A DNA stretch of 64,000 bases from Porphyromonas sp. (GCA_022772085.1 JALFBN010000006.1:1-64000), one strand, 5' to 3'; shown: positions 1-10,189, numbered from the stretch's first letter. Translations and numbers: made by a program. Notes: generated from the letters alone by a model not told the origin.

Positions 1-258
1 AGACCCCTTTCTCTTGTTATACCCGTTGCACTTCGGTTCATGGGGGCTGCTTTGACCCTGCATTATGCGAACCAAACAGCTGCCCTCCGCCTTCACCCTC
101 TGCTCTCTCTCTTGAAAGTCCTCCCCTTCCTCTTTGGGGGACCCGAGTGATCCCCTGTGATGGGATTATTGACGAACAAAATAATTCTTTGGATTCAAGC
201 AAAAGTGTACCTTTGTGAAGTGAAAGTCTTGTTGTGTCCCTCTTTGGAGTATTTATGA

Positions 259-1395
259 ATGATCGACATGAGAGATATAAAAATGGTAGATCTGCATAAG
301 CAGTATCTTAACATAAAAGAGGACGTAGACGAAGCAATACAGTCAGTAATCGATAGCTCCTCTTTCGTCAATGGATCGGAAGTCGAGGAGTTTTCTGCAG
401 AGTTGGCTTCCTACAATGGGTCAAAGTATGTAATTCCTTGTGCCAATGGTACCGATGCATTGCAAATTGCATTGATGGCGCTAGAGCTGAAACCTGGGGA
501 TGAGGTACTAGTTCCTGCTTTTACTTATGTAGCAAGTGTCGAGGTGATTGCGTTATTGGGATTAACTCCCGTAATGGTTGATGTAGATTACAATACGTTT
601 AATGTTACGGTCGAGAATCTGGAAAAAGGATTATCTCCACATACGAAAGCAATTATTCCCGTACACCTTTTTGGTCAGTCTTGTCCTATGGAGTCAATTC
701 TTGCTTTTGCGGAAAAATATCGTTTATACGTCATTGAAGATAATGCTCAAGCTATTGGAAGCTATTATCAGTATGCTGATGGGCACAAGGTTAAGACGGG
801 GGCTATGGGACATATTGGTTGCACCTCATTCTTCCCATCGAAAAATCTTGGATGTTTTGGTGATGGAGGGGCACTGTTTACCAATGACGATCGGTTGGCA
901 AAGCGTATCAAGATGATCGCTAACCATGGTCAACAGGTTAAGTACCATCATGAAGTAGTTGGCTGTAACTCTCGTCTCGATACGATACAAGCTGCGATAT
1001 TACGGGTAAAACTTCGGCACTTGGATCAGTATGGAGTTGCCCGACATCGGGCTGCACAGATCTATACAGAGGGATTAGAGAATGTGCCGGGAGTGATAAC
1101 GCCCCTTGAGATTGCAGCCTCTTATCATGTATATCATCAGTATACTCTGAAGGTCTTGGATGGCAAGCGTGATGCGTTGAAGGCTTATCTTGCTGAGCGA
1201 GGAATTCCTTCTATGATTTACTATCCGCTACCATTACAGGAGCAGGAGGCTTTTCAATCAATTGCTAAAAAGGCAGGATGTCTGGGTACGGCTCTGATTC
1301 TTGCCCGCTCTGTACTCTCACTACCGATGCATTCTGAACTTGGTATAGAGGAGCAACAGTTTATCATAAACTCAATTAAATCATTCTACAAGTAA
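259..1395 (+). CDS. DegT/DnrJ/EryC1/StrS-family PLP aminotransferase (WbpE/WlbC-like nucleotide-sugar aminotransferase)
   Basis: Full-length ORF; motifs PCANGTDALQIALMAL and EDNAQAIGS...FFPSKNLGCFGDGG (PLP lysine region); next to acetyltransferase, dehydrogenase and oxidoreductase genes. Confidence 0.9.
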   Translation: MIDMRDIKMVDLHKQYLNIKEDVDEAIQSVIDSSSFVNGSEVEEFSAELASYNGSKYVIPCANGTDALQIALMALELKPGDEVLVPAFTYVASVEVIALLGLTPVMVDVDYNTFNVTVENLEKGLSPHTKAIIPVHLFGQSCPMESILAFAEKYRLYVIEDNAQAIGSYYQYADGHKVKTGAMGHIGCTSFFPSKNLGCFGDGGALFTNDDRLAKRIKMIANHGQQVKYHHEVVGCNSRLDTIQAAILRVKLRHLDQYGVARHRAAQIYTEGLENVPGVITPLEIAASYHVYHQYTLKVLDGKRDALKAYLAERGIPSMIYYPLPLQEQEAFQSIAKKAGCLGTALILARSVLSLPMHSELGIEEQQFIINSIKSFYK

Positions 1396-1400
1396 TAAGA

Positions 1401-1982
1401 ATGGAACAGAATTATTTCGCTCACCCTACCGCTTTTATTGATGAGGGGTGTTCAATTGGAAAAGGAACGAAAATTTGGCATTATAGCCATATTATGAGCG
1501 ATTCTACCATTGGAGAGGATTGTAACATTGGACAGAATGTGGTCATATCTCCCGAGGTTGTACTTGGTAATAATGTGAAAGTGCAAAACAATGTATCCAT
1601 CTACACGGGTGTTATTTGTGAGGATGATGTGTTTTTGGGTCCCTCTTGCGTTTTTACCAATGTGATCAATCCTCGCTCTGCTGTCAGTCGTAAGTCAGAA
1701 TATACGAAGACTCGTGTCATGCAAGGTGCGACGATTGGGGCCAACGCAACCATTGTATGTGGACATGATATAGGTCGATACGCTTTTGTAGGTGCAGGTG
1801 CCGTAATCACTAAAACAGTACCTGACTATGCGCTGATGGTAGGCAATCCTGCCAAGCAGATAGGTTGGATGAGTGCCTATGGTATGAAATTACATTTTGA
1901 TGGCAAAGGACATGCTACTTGTTCAGCCTCCGGAGAGCGATATAAATTAGAAAATAATAGAGTTACTAAAATAGAGCAATAA
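1401..1982 (+). CDS. Left-handed beta-helix N-acetyltransferase (WbpD/WlbB-like)
   Basis: Hexapeptide-repeat pattern (IGKGTKIWHYSHIMSDSTIGEDCNIGQNVVI...GANATIVCGHDIGRYAFVGAGAVITKTVPDYALMVGNPAKQIGW); 6 bp after the aminotransferase. Confidence 0.9.
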   Translation: MEQNYFAHPTAFIDEGCSIGKGTKIWHYSHIMSDSTIGEDCNIGQNVVISPEVVLGNNVKVQNNVSIYTGVICEDDVFLGPSCVFTNVINPRSAVSRKSEYTKTRVMQGATIGANATIVCGHDIGRYAFVGAGAVITKTVPDYALMVGNPAKQIGWMSAYGMKLHFDGKGHATCSASGERYKLENNRVTKIEQ

Positions 1983-1988
1983 AGATTT

Positions 1989-3278
1989 ATGTATCAGGAG
2001 CTCGTGAACAAAAATAAGAAGTTGGCTCTCGTAGGATTGGGCTACGTGGGACTACCTATAGCTCTTCATTTTGCGAAGAAGGTCTCTGTTATCGGGTTTG
2101 ATATCAACGAATCTCGATTGGAGAAGATGAGAAATGGCATCGATCCAAGTGATGAACTTGTAAAGGTGGATTTTGATGGATGTGATATTGAATTTACCTC
2201 GTCGTTGGACAAATTACAAGAGGCCTCTTTCTTTATTGTTGCTGTACCTACACCTATTGATCAGTTTAATAATCCCGACCTTTCACCTCTACTTGCGGCA
2301 ACCCGAACCGTTTCCAAATGCCTCAAGAAGGGAGATTACATTTGTTTTGAAAGTACTGTTTACCCGGGTTGTACCGAAGAGGATTGTCTTCCAATATTAG
2401 AGGATCTCTCCGGATTGAAATGTGGTATCGACTTCAAATTGGGATATAGCCCCGAGCGTATCAATCCTGGGGATAGGGAACATACACTAACCAATACGGT
2501 GAAGGTGGTTTCCGGATGTGACAGCGAGGCTCTTGATGTTATTGCCAAGGTGTACGAGTTGGTTGTAGATGCAGGGGTTCACCGTGCTCCAAATATTAGG
2601 GTAGCAGAGGCGGGAAAGATCATTGAAAATACGCAACGTGATGTGAACATCGCATTGATGAACGAACTATCCATCATCTTCAGCCGTATCGGCATCAATA
2701 CATACGACGTATTGGAAGCAGCTGGTACAAAATGGAATTTTTTGAAGTTCTCGCCCGGGCTGGTCGGTGGGCACTGTGTCGGTGTTGATCCCTACTATCT
2801 TGTACACAAAGCCAATCAGCTGAAATATCACCCTCAAATCATCTCGGCAGGTCGATTTATTAACGACTCTATGGGAGGGTATATCGCCAAAAAGACGGTA
2901 AAAAAGCTCATCAGCATGGGTAAAGCTATACTCGGAACCCGTGTGTTGGTAATGGGGATTACATTCAAAGAAGATGTGTCTGATATTCGAAATTCAAAGG
3001 TCGTAGATATCATTAATGAACTCAAAGATTATGGAGTAGAGGTTGATGTAATGGATCCCCATGCTGATAGTGAAGAGCTTCTGAATATGTATGGATTTAA
3101 ACTTATTGAGAAGCCACGAGTATTTTATGATGCAGTGGTAGTTGCTGTTTCGCATAAGGAGTACTACACTCTTGCCGAGAGCTTTTTTGTAGAGCTTTGT
3201 GGAGAAAACGGTTTGCTCGTTGATGTCAAGGGGCTCTACCGCCATAGCATCCATCAACTCAAGTATTTTAGTTTATAA
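1989..3278 (+). CDS. UDP-N-acetyl-hexosamine dehydrogenase (nucleotide-sugar dehydrogenase, WbpA/WbpO-like)
   Basis: Rossmann GLGYVGLPIALHFA, FESTVYPGCTEE, VGGHCVGVDPYYL motifs. Confidence 0.9.
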   Translation: MYQELVNKNKKLALVGLGYVGLPIALHFAKKVSVIGFDINESRLEKMRNGIDPSDELVKVDFDGCDIEFTSSLDKLQEASFFIVAVPTPIDQFNNPDLSPLLAATRTVSKCLKKGDYICFESTVYPGCTEEDCLPILEDLSGLKCGIDFKLGYSPERINPGDREHTLTNTVKVVSGCDSEALDVIAKVYELVVDAGVHRAPNIRVAEAGKIIENTQRDVNIALMNELSIIFSRIGINTYDVLEAAGTKWNFLKFSPGLVGGHCVGVDPYYLVHKANQLKYHPQIISAGRFINDSMGGYIAKKTVKKLISMGKAILGTRVLVMGITFKEDVSDIRNSKVVDIINELKDYGVEVDVMDPHADSEELLNMYGFKLIEKPRVFYDAVVVAVSHKEYYTLAESFFVELCGENGLLVDVKGLYRHSIHQLKYFSL

Positions 3279-3444
3279 AAAAAGGAATGCAAAAGGGTTA
3301 GTGAGTAATTGTCTCAAAGGAACCCTCGGAATAGTATTATTGTTCTGCATAGGGACTTGTATTGTTCTGACTATTCCGATTTGGGAATCTCAATACTCGC
3401 GAGGTAATTGGCTCCAAAAGCCTTCTCTTGTAATCATAAGATAG

Positions 3445-4416
3445 ATGAAAAATTTCTCAATCATTGGGGTGGCAGGATACATCGCTCCACGTCATTTACG
3501 TGCTATTCGGGAGACGGGGAATCGGCTCGTCTCGGCGTACGATCGCTTTGATAGTGTTGGTATTATGGATTGCTACTTTCCCGAGGCCTCTTTTTTTACC
3601 GAACAAGAGCTTTTCGACCGCTGTAATAGTCGGCTTAAGGGCTCTGAAAAACAAATCGATTGGGTGTCAGTATGTACGCCTAACTATCTGCACGATGCAC
3701 ACTGTCGCTATGGACTTCGTCTTGGTGCAGATGTGATTTGTGAAAAGCCATTGGTACTCAATCCGTGGAATATTGATGCACTCAAGGAGGTTGAACAGGA
3801 GACCGGGCATCGAGTTTATAACATACTTCAACTTCGTCTGCACGAATCGATCATCAATCTCAAGCAGAAAATAGAAAATGGTCCTAAGGACAAAATATAT
3901 GATGTTGATCTGACCTACATAACCTCTCGAGGCTATTGGTACTATGCCTCTTGGAAAGGTGATGAGCGTAAGAGTGGGGGGATTGCAACAAATATCGGTG
4001 TACACTTCTACGATATGCTTACGTGGGTCTTTGGCGGTATTAAGCAGAATATTGTACACGTAATGAGTCACGATCGTTGTGCCGGATACCTCGAACTTGA
4101 AAAAGCCCGGGTACGCTATTTTCTATCTATCAATGCCGATCTCCTGCCTGCCAATGCAGTACAGGGAGAGAAACGCACTTACCGAACTATCAATATCGAT
4201 GGCGAAGAGTTTGAATTTAGTGAAGGGTTTGCCGAGTTGCACAATGAGAGTTATCGTCAGATCCTCGCAGGCAATGGTTTTGGATTGGATGAAGTGCGTG
4301 ATTGTATTGAGACTGTTCATGGGATTCGCCACGCAATACCAATAGGTCTCAAGGGGGACTATCACCCTCTTGCCAAGCAACCGCTCGTCGCTCATCCATT
4401 TGGGTGGATTCGGTGA
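3445..4416 (+). CDS. Gfo/Idh/MocA-family oxidoreductase (WbpB/WlbA-like)
   Basis: GVAGYIAPRHLRAI N-terminus, CEKPLVLNP motif, GGIATNIGVHFYDMLTWVFG; cluster context. Confidence 0.88.
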   Translation: MKNFSIIGVAGYIAPRHLRAIRETGNRLVSAYDRFDSVGIMDCYFPEASFFTEQELFDRCNSRLKGSEKQIDWVSVCTPNYLHDAHCRYGLRLGADVICEKPLVLNPWNIDALKEVEQETGHRVYNILQLRLHESIINLKQKIENGPKDKIYDVDLTYITSRGYWYYASWKGDERKSGGIATNIGVHFYDMLTWVFGGIKQNIVHVMSHDRCAGYLELEKARVRYFLSINADLLPANAVQGEKRTYRTINIDGEEFEFSEGFAELHNESYRQILAGNGFGLDEVRDCIETVHGIRHAIPIGLKGDYHPLAKQPLVAHPFGWIR

Positions 4417-4440
4417 TCTTAGCAAAGGATTAGACAATAA

Positions 4441-4477
4441 GGTGTCTTGACTCGTTGTGAGTTAAGGCACTTTTTTT
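4441..4477 (+). terminator. Rho-independent terminator after the sugar cluster
   Basis: ggtgtcttgactc-gttgt-gagttaaggcact, about 13 pairs including G-U, followed by T7. Confidence 0.8.
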
Positions 4478-4632
4478 GTGCCTTGGGTTCGGGCTATGGA
4501 AAAACTTGGCCGGTAGTTCAAAAAGTCTAGCCCTACAATAAAATAATTCTTGGGCAGAAAGATATAACGTATAGCGCATTTTTGCTTACCTTTGTCCATA
4601 GTATATTAAGATGCAAGTTAAAGAAGAAGATT

Positions 4633-6840
4633 ATGATTACACCCGTATCTAAGACGATCGACCTTGGTGATGGACGTACTATCAAGGTTGAAACGGGAAA
4701 ATTGGCCAAACAAGCCGACGGTGCCGTTACCGTAACCATGGGCAATACTGTATTGCTCGCAACTGTGTGTGCAGCGGCTGACGCAGCTCCCGATTGCGAC
4801 TTTATGCCCTTACAAGTAGACTACAAAGAAAAGTATTCTGCCGTAGGTCGCTTCCCTGGTGGGTTTACACGTCGTGAAGGCAAGGCTTCGGATTATGAAA
4901 TCCTTACCAGTCGCCTCGTAGATCGTGCATTGCGCCCCCTATTCCCTGCTGACTATCACGCAGAAGTATTCGTTAATATAACTCTGTTTTCCGCTGACGG
5001 CGTGGATATGCCTGATGCTCTTGCCGGATTAGCTGCATCGGCTGCTCTTGCCGTTTCGGATATTCCTTTCGAAGGTCCCATCAGTGAGGTGCGCGTGGCT
5101 CGTGTTGGTGGTGAGTTCCTCATCAATCCCACCTATGAGCAAGTTGCGAATGCCGATATTGATATGATGGTTGCCGCTACCCTTGATAACATTATGATGG
5201 TAGAGGGTGAGATGGACGAAGTGCAAGAGGCTGATATGCTCGAAGCCATCAAGGTAGCTCATGAGGCAATCAAGAAGCAGTGTCAAGCCCAATTGGAGCT
5301 ATCGGAAGCTGTAGGTAAACTCGTAAAGCGTACCTATTGCCACGAAGAAAACGATGAAGCCCTTCGACAAGATGTACACGACAAGTGCTACGCTAAGGCG
5401 TATGCTATTGCCACAAGTGGTACGAGCAAGCACGAGCGCACTGCTTCGTTTGAAGCTCTTGTAGAGGAGTACAAAGCCCAATTTACAGAGGAAGAATTGG
5501 AGGCTAAAAAGGCCATGATTGCTCGCTACTACCACGATGTGGAAAAAGAGGCGATGCGTCGTGCCATCCTCGATGAAGGGAAACGTCTTGATGGCCGTAA
5601 GACTACCGAGATTCGCCCTATCTGGATTGAAACAAACTGCCTCCCGATGCCTCACGGATCTGCTATCTTTACACGTGGAGAGACGCAGTCGCTTACCACG
5701 GTGACATTGGGTACTAAGGCTGACGAAAAGTTGGTGGACGATGTACTTTGCCGTTGCAAAGAACGCTTTCTTCTACACTATAATTTCCCTCCATTCTCTA
5801 CGGGCGAGGCTCGTCCTCAGCGTGCTACGGGGCGTCGTGAGATCGGTCATGGTAACCTTGCTTTCCGTGCACTCAAGCGCATGCTCCCTGATGATTATCC
5901 CTATGTTGTACGTGTTATCAGCGATATCCTCGAATCGAATGGTTCTTCTTCCATGGCGACGGTTTGTGCCGGTACACTCGCTTTGATGGATGCAGGGGTA
6001 GCGATCAAAAAGCCTGTTTCGGGTATCGCTATGGGATTGATTAGTGAGAATAAGGGTACGAACTATGCTGTACTCTCGGATATTCTCGGTGATGAAGACC
6101 ACCTCGGTGATATGGACTTTAAGGTAACGGGTACACGTGATGGAATCACTGCCACCCAAATGGATATTAAGGTCGATGGCTTGAGCTATGAGATCTTGGA
6201 GCGTGCATTGGCACAAGCGCGTGAGGGGCGTATGCATATCCTCGGCAAGATCGAAGAGGCTATGCCTGCCGTTCGTCCCGACCTCAAGCCCCAAGCTCCT
6301 CGTATCGAAAAGCTCCGTGTTCCCAAGGAATTTATTGGTGCTATCATTGGTCCTGGTGGTAAGATTATCCAAGGTATCCAAGAGAAGAGCGGTGCTGTGG
6401 TGAGCATTGAAGAGATCGATGGCGAAGGTCATGTGGAGATCTCCTCTGCAAACAAGGAGTCGCTTGATGTTGCTCTTGCTATGGTACGTGGTATCGTGGC
6501 TATGCCCGAGGTAGGGGAGGTGTATGACGGAAAGATCACGTCGGTGATGCCCTATGGCTGCTTTGTAGAGTTCCTCCCGGGTAAGGAAGGGTTGCTCCAC
6601 ATCAGCGAAATCGAATGGCGTCGCTTTGAAAAGATCGAAGACACCAACCTACACGAGGGAGAAAACATCCGCATTCAACTTCTGGAAATCGACCCCAAGA
6701 CGGGCAAGTTCAAGCTCTCTCGTCGGGTCCTTCTTCCCAAACCTGAGGGGTATGTGGAGCCCGAGCGTCGTCCGCGTCGTGAGGATCGTCCTCGTCGCGA
6801 AGATCGTCGCCCTCGTGAAGAGAAGCCTGAAAACATCTGA
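4633..6840 (+). CDS. pnp: Polyribonucleotide nucleotidyltransferase (PNPase)
   Basis: RNase PH domains, KH ([16 protein letters not shown]) and S1 ([28 protein letters not shown]) domains; ATG at 4633 ([15 protein letters not shown]) preferred over the ORF-track start. Confidence 0.97.
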   Translation: MITPVSKTIDLGDGRTIKVETGKLAKQADGAVTVTMGNTVLLATVCAAADAAPDCDFMPLQVDYKEKYSAVGRFPGGFTRREGKASDYEILTSRLVDRALRPLFPADYHAEVFVNITLFSADGVDMPDALAGLAASAALAVSDIPFEGPISEVRVARVGGEFLINPTYEQVANADIDMMVAATLDNIMMVEGEMDEVQEADMLEAIKVAHEAIKKQCQAQLELSEAVGKLVKRTYCHEENDEALRQDVHDKCYAKAYAIATSGTSKHERTASFEALVEEYKAQFTEEELEAKKAMIARYYHDVEKEAMRRAILDEGKRLDGRKTTEIRPIWIETNCLPMPHGSAIFTRGETQSLTTVTLGTKADEKLVDDVLCRCKERFLLHYNFPPFSTGEARPQRATGRREIGHGNLAFRALKRMLPDDYPYVVRVISDILESNGSSSMATVCAGTLALMDAGVAIKKPVSGIAMGLISENKGTNYAVLSDILGDEDHLGDMDFKVTGTRDGITATQMDIKVDGLSYEILERALAQAREGRMHILGKIEEAMPAVRPDLKPQAPRIEKLRVPKEFIGAIIGPGGKIIQGIQEKSGAVVSIEEIDGEGHVEISSANKESLDVALAMVRGIVAMPEVGEVYDGKITSVMPYGCFVEFLPGKEGLLHISEIEWRRFEKIEDTNLHEGENIRIQLLEIDPKTGKFKLSRRVLLPKPEGYVEPERRPRREDRPRREDRRPREEKPENI

Positions 6841-6868
6841 TCGAAAGTTCCATAAACTTACATAGAGT

Positions 6869-6908
6869 GGTTCTGCTCCTCTGTACATGGAGCAGAACCG
6901 CTTTTTTT
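6869..6908 (+). terminator. Rho-independent terminator of pnp
   Basis: Perfect 11-bp stem ggttctgctcc...ggagcagaacc, then gc-T7. Confidence 0.9.
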
Positions 6909-6922
6909 ATTTGATGGGTCAA

Positions 6923-6942
6923 TCTCTCTCTCTCTCTCTCTC
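6923..6942. repeat. (TC)10 dinucleotide microsatellite
   Basis: 20 nt of uninterrupted TC repeats. Confidence 0.95.
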
Positions 6943-6951
6943 GATTCTTCG

Positions 6952-6959
6952 TATATTTG
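6952..6959 (+). promoter_or_regulatory. Bacteroidetes -7 element TATATTTG upstream of nhaD
   Basis: Exact match to TAnnTTTG. Confidence 0.5.
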
Positions 6960-7033
6960 CCTGCACTTGGATCGGAGACTGTATGAGACAAGCCTCGAAA
7001 AGCCAAGAAGAAGTGGATTTCCAAGAGTAATGT

Positions 7034-7171
7034 ATGATAAATAAACGCTCCCTCGCCCCTGATCCCTTGTCCCAATCTGAAGAACTTCTTCCAATCAAGA
7101 GTTGGACGAGATTTTTTTATTACTGGTTATTGCAAGATTTGCTCAAACTCAATAAACTACACGTTTTATGA
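7034..7171 (+). CDS. Candidate 45-aa small ORF overlapping the nhaD start codon (ATGA)
   Basis: ATG at 7034, translates MINKRSLAPDPLSQSEELLPIKSWTRFFYYWLLQDLLKLNKLHVL*, stop TGA overlaps nhaD ATG at 7168. Confidence 0.4.
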   Translation: MINKRSLAPDPLSQSEELLPIKSWTRFFYYWLLQDLLKLNKLHVL

Positions 7172-8565
7172 TATTCATCTTGATGCCTATTGTCTTTATT
7201 GTAGGTATTATCTGCATTGCCCTCGAAGATAAATTGCATATCAATAAGAGTGCCATAGCTCTCTCTATGTGCGTTGTTCTTTGGGGGTTGCTTATCGTAG
7301 GATTCCAAGCTGATCCGGGTAATAGCCTCTTTTCGGACTATCTCCTGCATCATAAGGAATTGGCATCCGAGGGTAGCTTGCAACAGGCGCAGTCTTATGT
7401 CTCTTTTTCTCTTAACGAACACTTGGGGGATGTGTCAGGGACTCTCTTTTTCGTACTTTGCTCGATGCTTCTGGTGCACACTGTCGATAAATATGGAGGG
7501 TTCAAGGAGATAACTTCCTACATGGCGACTAATGACAAAAGGAGGCTTCTTTGGTATATCGGGCTCTCCTCCTTTTTCTTTTCGGCACTGCTGGATAACC
7601 TCGCCGCTGCCATTGTGATCATTTCTATTATCCGCAAATTGGTACCTCACAAAACGGATCGGATGAAGTATGCCTGCCTTGCCATTATTGCTTGTAATGC
7701 AGGTGGGTCGTGGAGTCCTATTGGAGATGTAACAACGCTATTGCTTTGGCTAAATGGATGTATATCCGCTCCGAGTCAGATACTGCACCTATTCTTACCT
7801 GCTTTGGTCAATTTGCTTGTACCTCTTACGATTTGCCACTTCTGGCTTTTCAAAAAGGGGAGTACACTCCGCGAGGAGGCCGATGAACTCAAACCAAATC
7901 GTCTCAAAATCGAACTTCCCGGTAGGCAACGCAAGATTGTCTTTTGGATTGGGATTTTATCCCTCTTGCTCGTACCGATCTATCAAATATTCCTCGGGAT
8001 ACCGGCTTTCCTTGGGGCAATTATCGGACTTATTCTCCTATGGATCTATACGGATCGGATGCATTTGGGGCTTAAGGTGGAAAATGCGAATGACCTCAAA
8101 GTGGTAAATCTTCTGCATGATGCAGACCTCTCTACGATTTTTTATTTTCTCGGAGTGCTGATGTCGGTAGCAGCACTTGCTACGGGGGGACAACTTGCTC
8201 TTGCAGCAGGGTATCTGGATTCCGCAGGGGCGATCACGTCAAGTCTCTTTGTCAATAGCTCCTTCTTGGCGGGGATTTTCGGGATACTCTCTTCGCTTGT
8301 GGATAATGTTGCCCTTGTTGCCGCCACGATGGGAATGTATCCGCTGGGCTATAATGCTACGATGGTTGCTGATGGATCATTTTGGATGTTGCTCGCCTAT
8401 TGTGCCGTAACTGGAGGTAGCCTACTGATTATTGGATCGGCGACGGGAGTTACCATTATGGGAATGGAAGAGATCCCCTTTGGCTACTACTTCAAACGCT
8501 TTTCGGGACTAGCTCTCCTTGGATACCTTGCAGGTGGATTGGTCTCCATGCTATTACTACTCTGA
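7168..8565 (+). CDS. nhaD: NhaD-type Na+/H+ antiporter
   Basis: Polytopic ORF with LDNLAAAIVIISIIRKL, ACNAGGSWSPIGDVTTLLLW and SSLVDNVALVAATMGMYPL motifs. Confidence 0.92.
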   Translation: MIFILMPIVFIVGIICIALEDKLHINKSAIALSMCVVLWGLLIVGFQADPGNSLFSDYLLHHKELASEGSLQQAQSYVSFSLNEHLGDVSGTLFFVLCSMLLVHTVDKYGGFKEITSYMATNDKRRLLWYIGLSSFFFSALLDNLAAAIVIISIIRKLVPHKTDRMKYACLAIIACNAGGSWSPIGDVTTLLLWLNGCISAPSQILHLFLPALVNLLVPLTICHFWLFKKGSTLREEADELKPNRLKIELPGRQRKIVFWIGILSLLLVPIYQIFLGIPAFLGAIIGLILLWIYTDRMHLGLKVENANDLKVVNLLHDADLSTIFYFLGVLMSVAALATGGQLALAAGYLDSAGAITSSLFVNSSFLAGIFGILSSLVDNVALVAATMGMYPLGYNATMVADGSFWMLLAYCAVTGGSLLIIGSATGVTIMGMEEIPFGYYFKRFSGLALLGYLAGGLVSMLLLL

Positions 8566-8693
8566 AATAGGAGGGGACGAGACCGAGATTTTTTGAGGAA
8601 TGGATTTTATATTAAGAGGCTAGATTACAAAGGAATAAGGCTTTTTGTCTTGGGATTGCTACACAGACAACGAATATTTTTTTGTGAAAGGTA

Positions 8694-8723
8694 TTGCAGG
8701 TTTCAATTTTAATAGTACCTTTG
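8694..8723 (+). promoter_or_regulatory. Bacteroidetes promoter TTG-N19-TACCTTTG for the tRNA pair
   Basis: TTG at 8694-8696, TACCTTTG at 8716-8723, spacing 19. Confidence 0.75.
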
Positions 8724-8748
8724 TCCTCGGAAATCAGCGACACCGCTT

Positions 8749-8822
8749 GGCCGATTAGCTCAACTGAATAGAGCATCTGACTACGGATCAGAAGGTTGCA
8801 GGTTTGAATCCTGCATCGGTCA
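8749..8822 (+). tRNA. tRNA-Arg (anticodon ACG)
   Basis: Acceptor GGCCGAT/ATCGGTC, anticodon loop CTACGGA, T-arm GCAGG-TTTGAAT-CCTGC. Confidence 0.93.
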
Positions 8823-8881
8823 CATGGAGCAATGGAGCCGTTTTCTGTAACACGGAATCCTCTTAGAAAAGAGTGTTTCAC

Positions 8882-8957
8882 GACTCCGTAGCTCAGTTGG
8901 TAGAGCAACTGACTCTTAATCAGTGGGTCGAGAGTTCGAGCCTCTCCGGGGTCACCA
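8882..8957 (+). tRNA. tRNA-Lys (anticodon CTT), CCA encoded
   Basis: Acceptor GACTCCG/CGGGGTC, anticodon loop CTCTTAA, T-arm GAGAG-TTCGAGC-CTCTC, genomic CCA at 8955-8957. Confidence 0.93.
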
Positions 8958-8974
8958 ATTAGGTTAACGTACGT

Positions 8975-9001
8975 CAAGCCCTCTTTAATTAGGAGGGCTT
9001 G
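8975..9001 (+). terminator. Hairpin after the tRNA pair
   Basis: caagccctc-tttaattag-gagggcttg, 9 bp, followed by a weak T-rich stretch. Confidence 0.6.
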
Positions 9002-9184
9002 TTGTTATCTATTCCCTCTTTAATCCTTGCTTCATTTGCTTCTTATTTATAGAAGATTAGCAGCCATGTAGAATCATTTCCAAAGATGCAAAGTGTAAAG
9101 ATTGCAGCTGCTTCGGAGAAGTCTCTCTTATGGTAAGATGCTTTTTTACAGGTATAATTTGCTATATCCGTGTGGGGATGTCAT

Positions 9185-10189
9185 TTAGTAGAGAAGCATC
9201 CGGAGCAGACGGCGGAGGAGAGGATTTTTTGTAAAGATCCGATTCAAATAGAAGTAAGGTACTTGCAACGATCCGAATTTGCGGAATGAATTTTCTACCC
9301 CTTCGATCATACTTCCTTCAAAGTCAAAGGTCTCCAGCCCTGATTGTTGGGCTATTTCGATCGCTTTCAGTACTGCTAAGGACGAAGCTCCGCTATCTCG
9401 AAAGTTCGGATCAATGGTAGAGATCAAGTCGTATGCAACCTCCTTATCCTTGATGATAAAGAGTGCGGCGTGGATATTTTCTGCCTGATCTTCGATACAT
9501 ACTACGTAGGAATTTTTGCGTTCCGAGGCATATTGGTACATTCGCTCGAAGAGTTCCTTGGAGTAAGATATGGCTTGTTTTTGGCAGCTTAAGGTGTATT
9601 TGTGATTCCGATAGAATGCCTCTGCAGTGAGTGTTTTTGCTCTTAGCTGGGTTTGTTCTAGAGCACGCTTGATATTTTTTCTCTTGGATCTGTCGAATGA
9701 TGTCAGGATTTCTTCGCTACTTCTCTCCTGTAAATGGAGGATGCGATAGGTATATCGAGTGCATTGACGAAAGCCCCTCCAATAGAAGGGGAGCCAATTG
9801 GTGTAACGAGGATCTAGTGTAATCTCGGCAAAGAGGATGCGATGTTCTCGGGCATATTCCTCCAATTGATTGATCAGATCATAGCATACCTCCCTCTCAA
9901 AGGAGAGCCGTTTTTCGTTGGTTAGTTCCTTAGGGTAGTTGAGCCATAGGCCTGTATTTTGGCAAAATTGGGGCTTTATGATGCAACGCATACCCCACTT
10001 TCGACTTGGGTGTAGGGCAAAGGTGCCCTGTATGGATTGGTCTTTATTGTAAGAAATGAGCACATCCCAATGTGACTCGCCACACACAGCGTCGAGCCAC
10101 CAGTCTTGGATATAAACCTGGATACTCCTCTCGTGGGCGCACAGTTCCCGATATTTTTGTTTGTTTTCGGCTAGGCGATCTTGTGTCAT
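9185..10189 (-). CDS. GNAT/FemAB-like acyltransferase
   Basis: Full ORF; FDRSKRKNIKRALEQT, Y-D-L-I-S-T and FDFEGSMIEGVENSFRKFG resemble FemAB/GNAT-fold proteins. Confidence 0.65.
   Translation of the reverse strand: MTQDRLAENKQKYRELCAHERSIQVYIQDWWLDAVCGESHWDVLISYNKDQSIQGTFALHPSRKWGMRCIIKPQFCQNTGLWLNYPKELTNEKRLSFEREVCYDLINQLEEYAREHRILFAEITLDPRYTNWLPFYWRGFRQCTRYTYRILHLQERSSEEILTSFDRSKRKNIKRALEQTQLRAKTLTAEAFYRNHKYTLSCQKQAISYSKELFERMYQYASERKNSYVVCIEDQAENIHAALFIIKDKEVAYDLISTIDPNFRDSGASSLAVLKAIEIAQQSGLETFDFEGSMIEGVENSFRKFGSLQVPYFYLNRIFTKNPLLRRLLRMLLY

Noticed and set aside
3199-3444. 81-aa plus ORF between dehydrogenase and oxidoreductase
   Set aside because: About one third overlaps the dehydrogenase 3' end out of frame; remainder is short and lacks independent support
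5773-6600. 275-aa minus ORF antisense to pnp
   Set aside because: Long shadow ORF inside a confidently identified gene; no domain pattern
6923-6942. (TC)10 as a coding-sequence phase-variation tract
   Set aside because: It lies outside any ORF, between the pnp terminator and the nhaD promoter; only a promoter effect is plausible
8612-8977. 121-aa minus ORF (MTYVNLIGDPGEARTLDP...)
   Set aside because: Antisense to the two tRNA genes; typical spurious tRNA-shadow ORF
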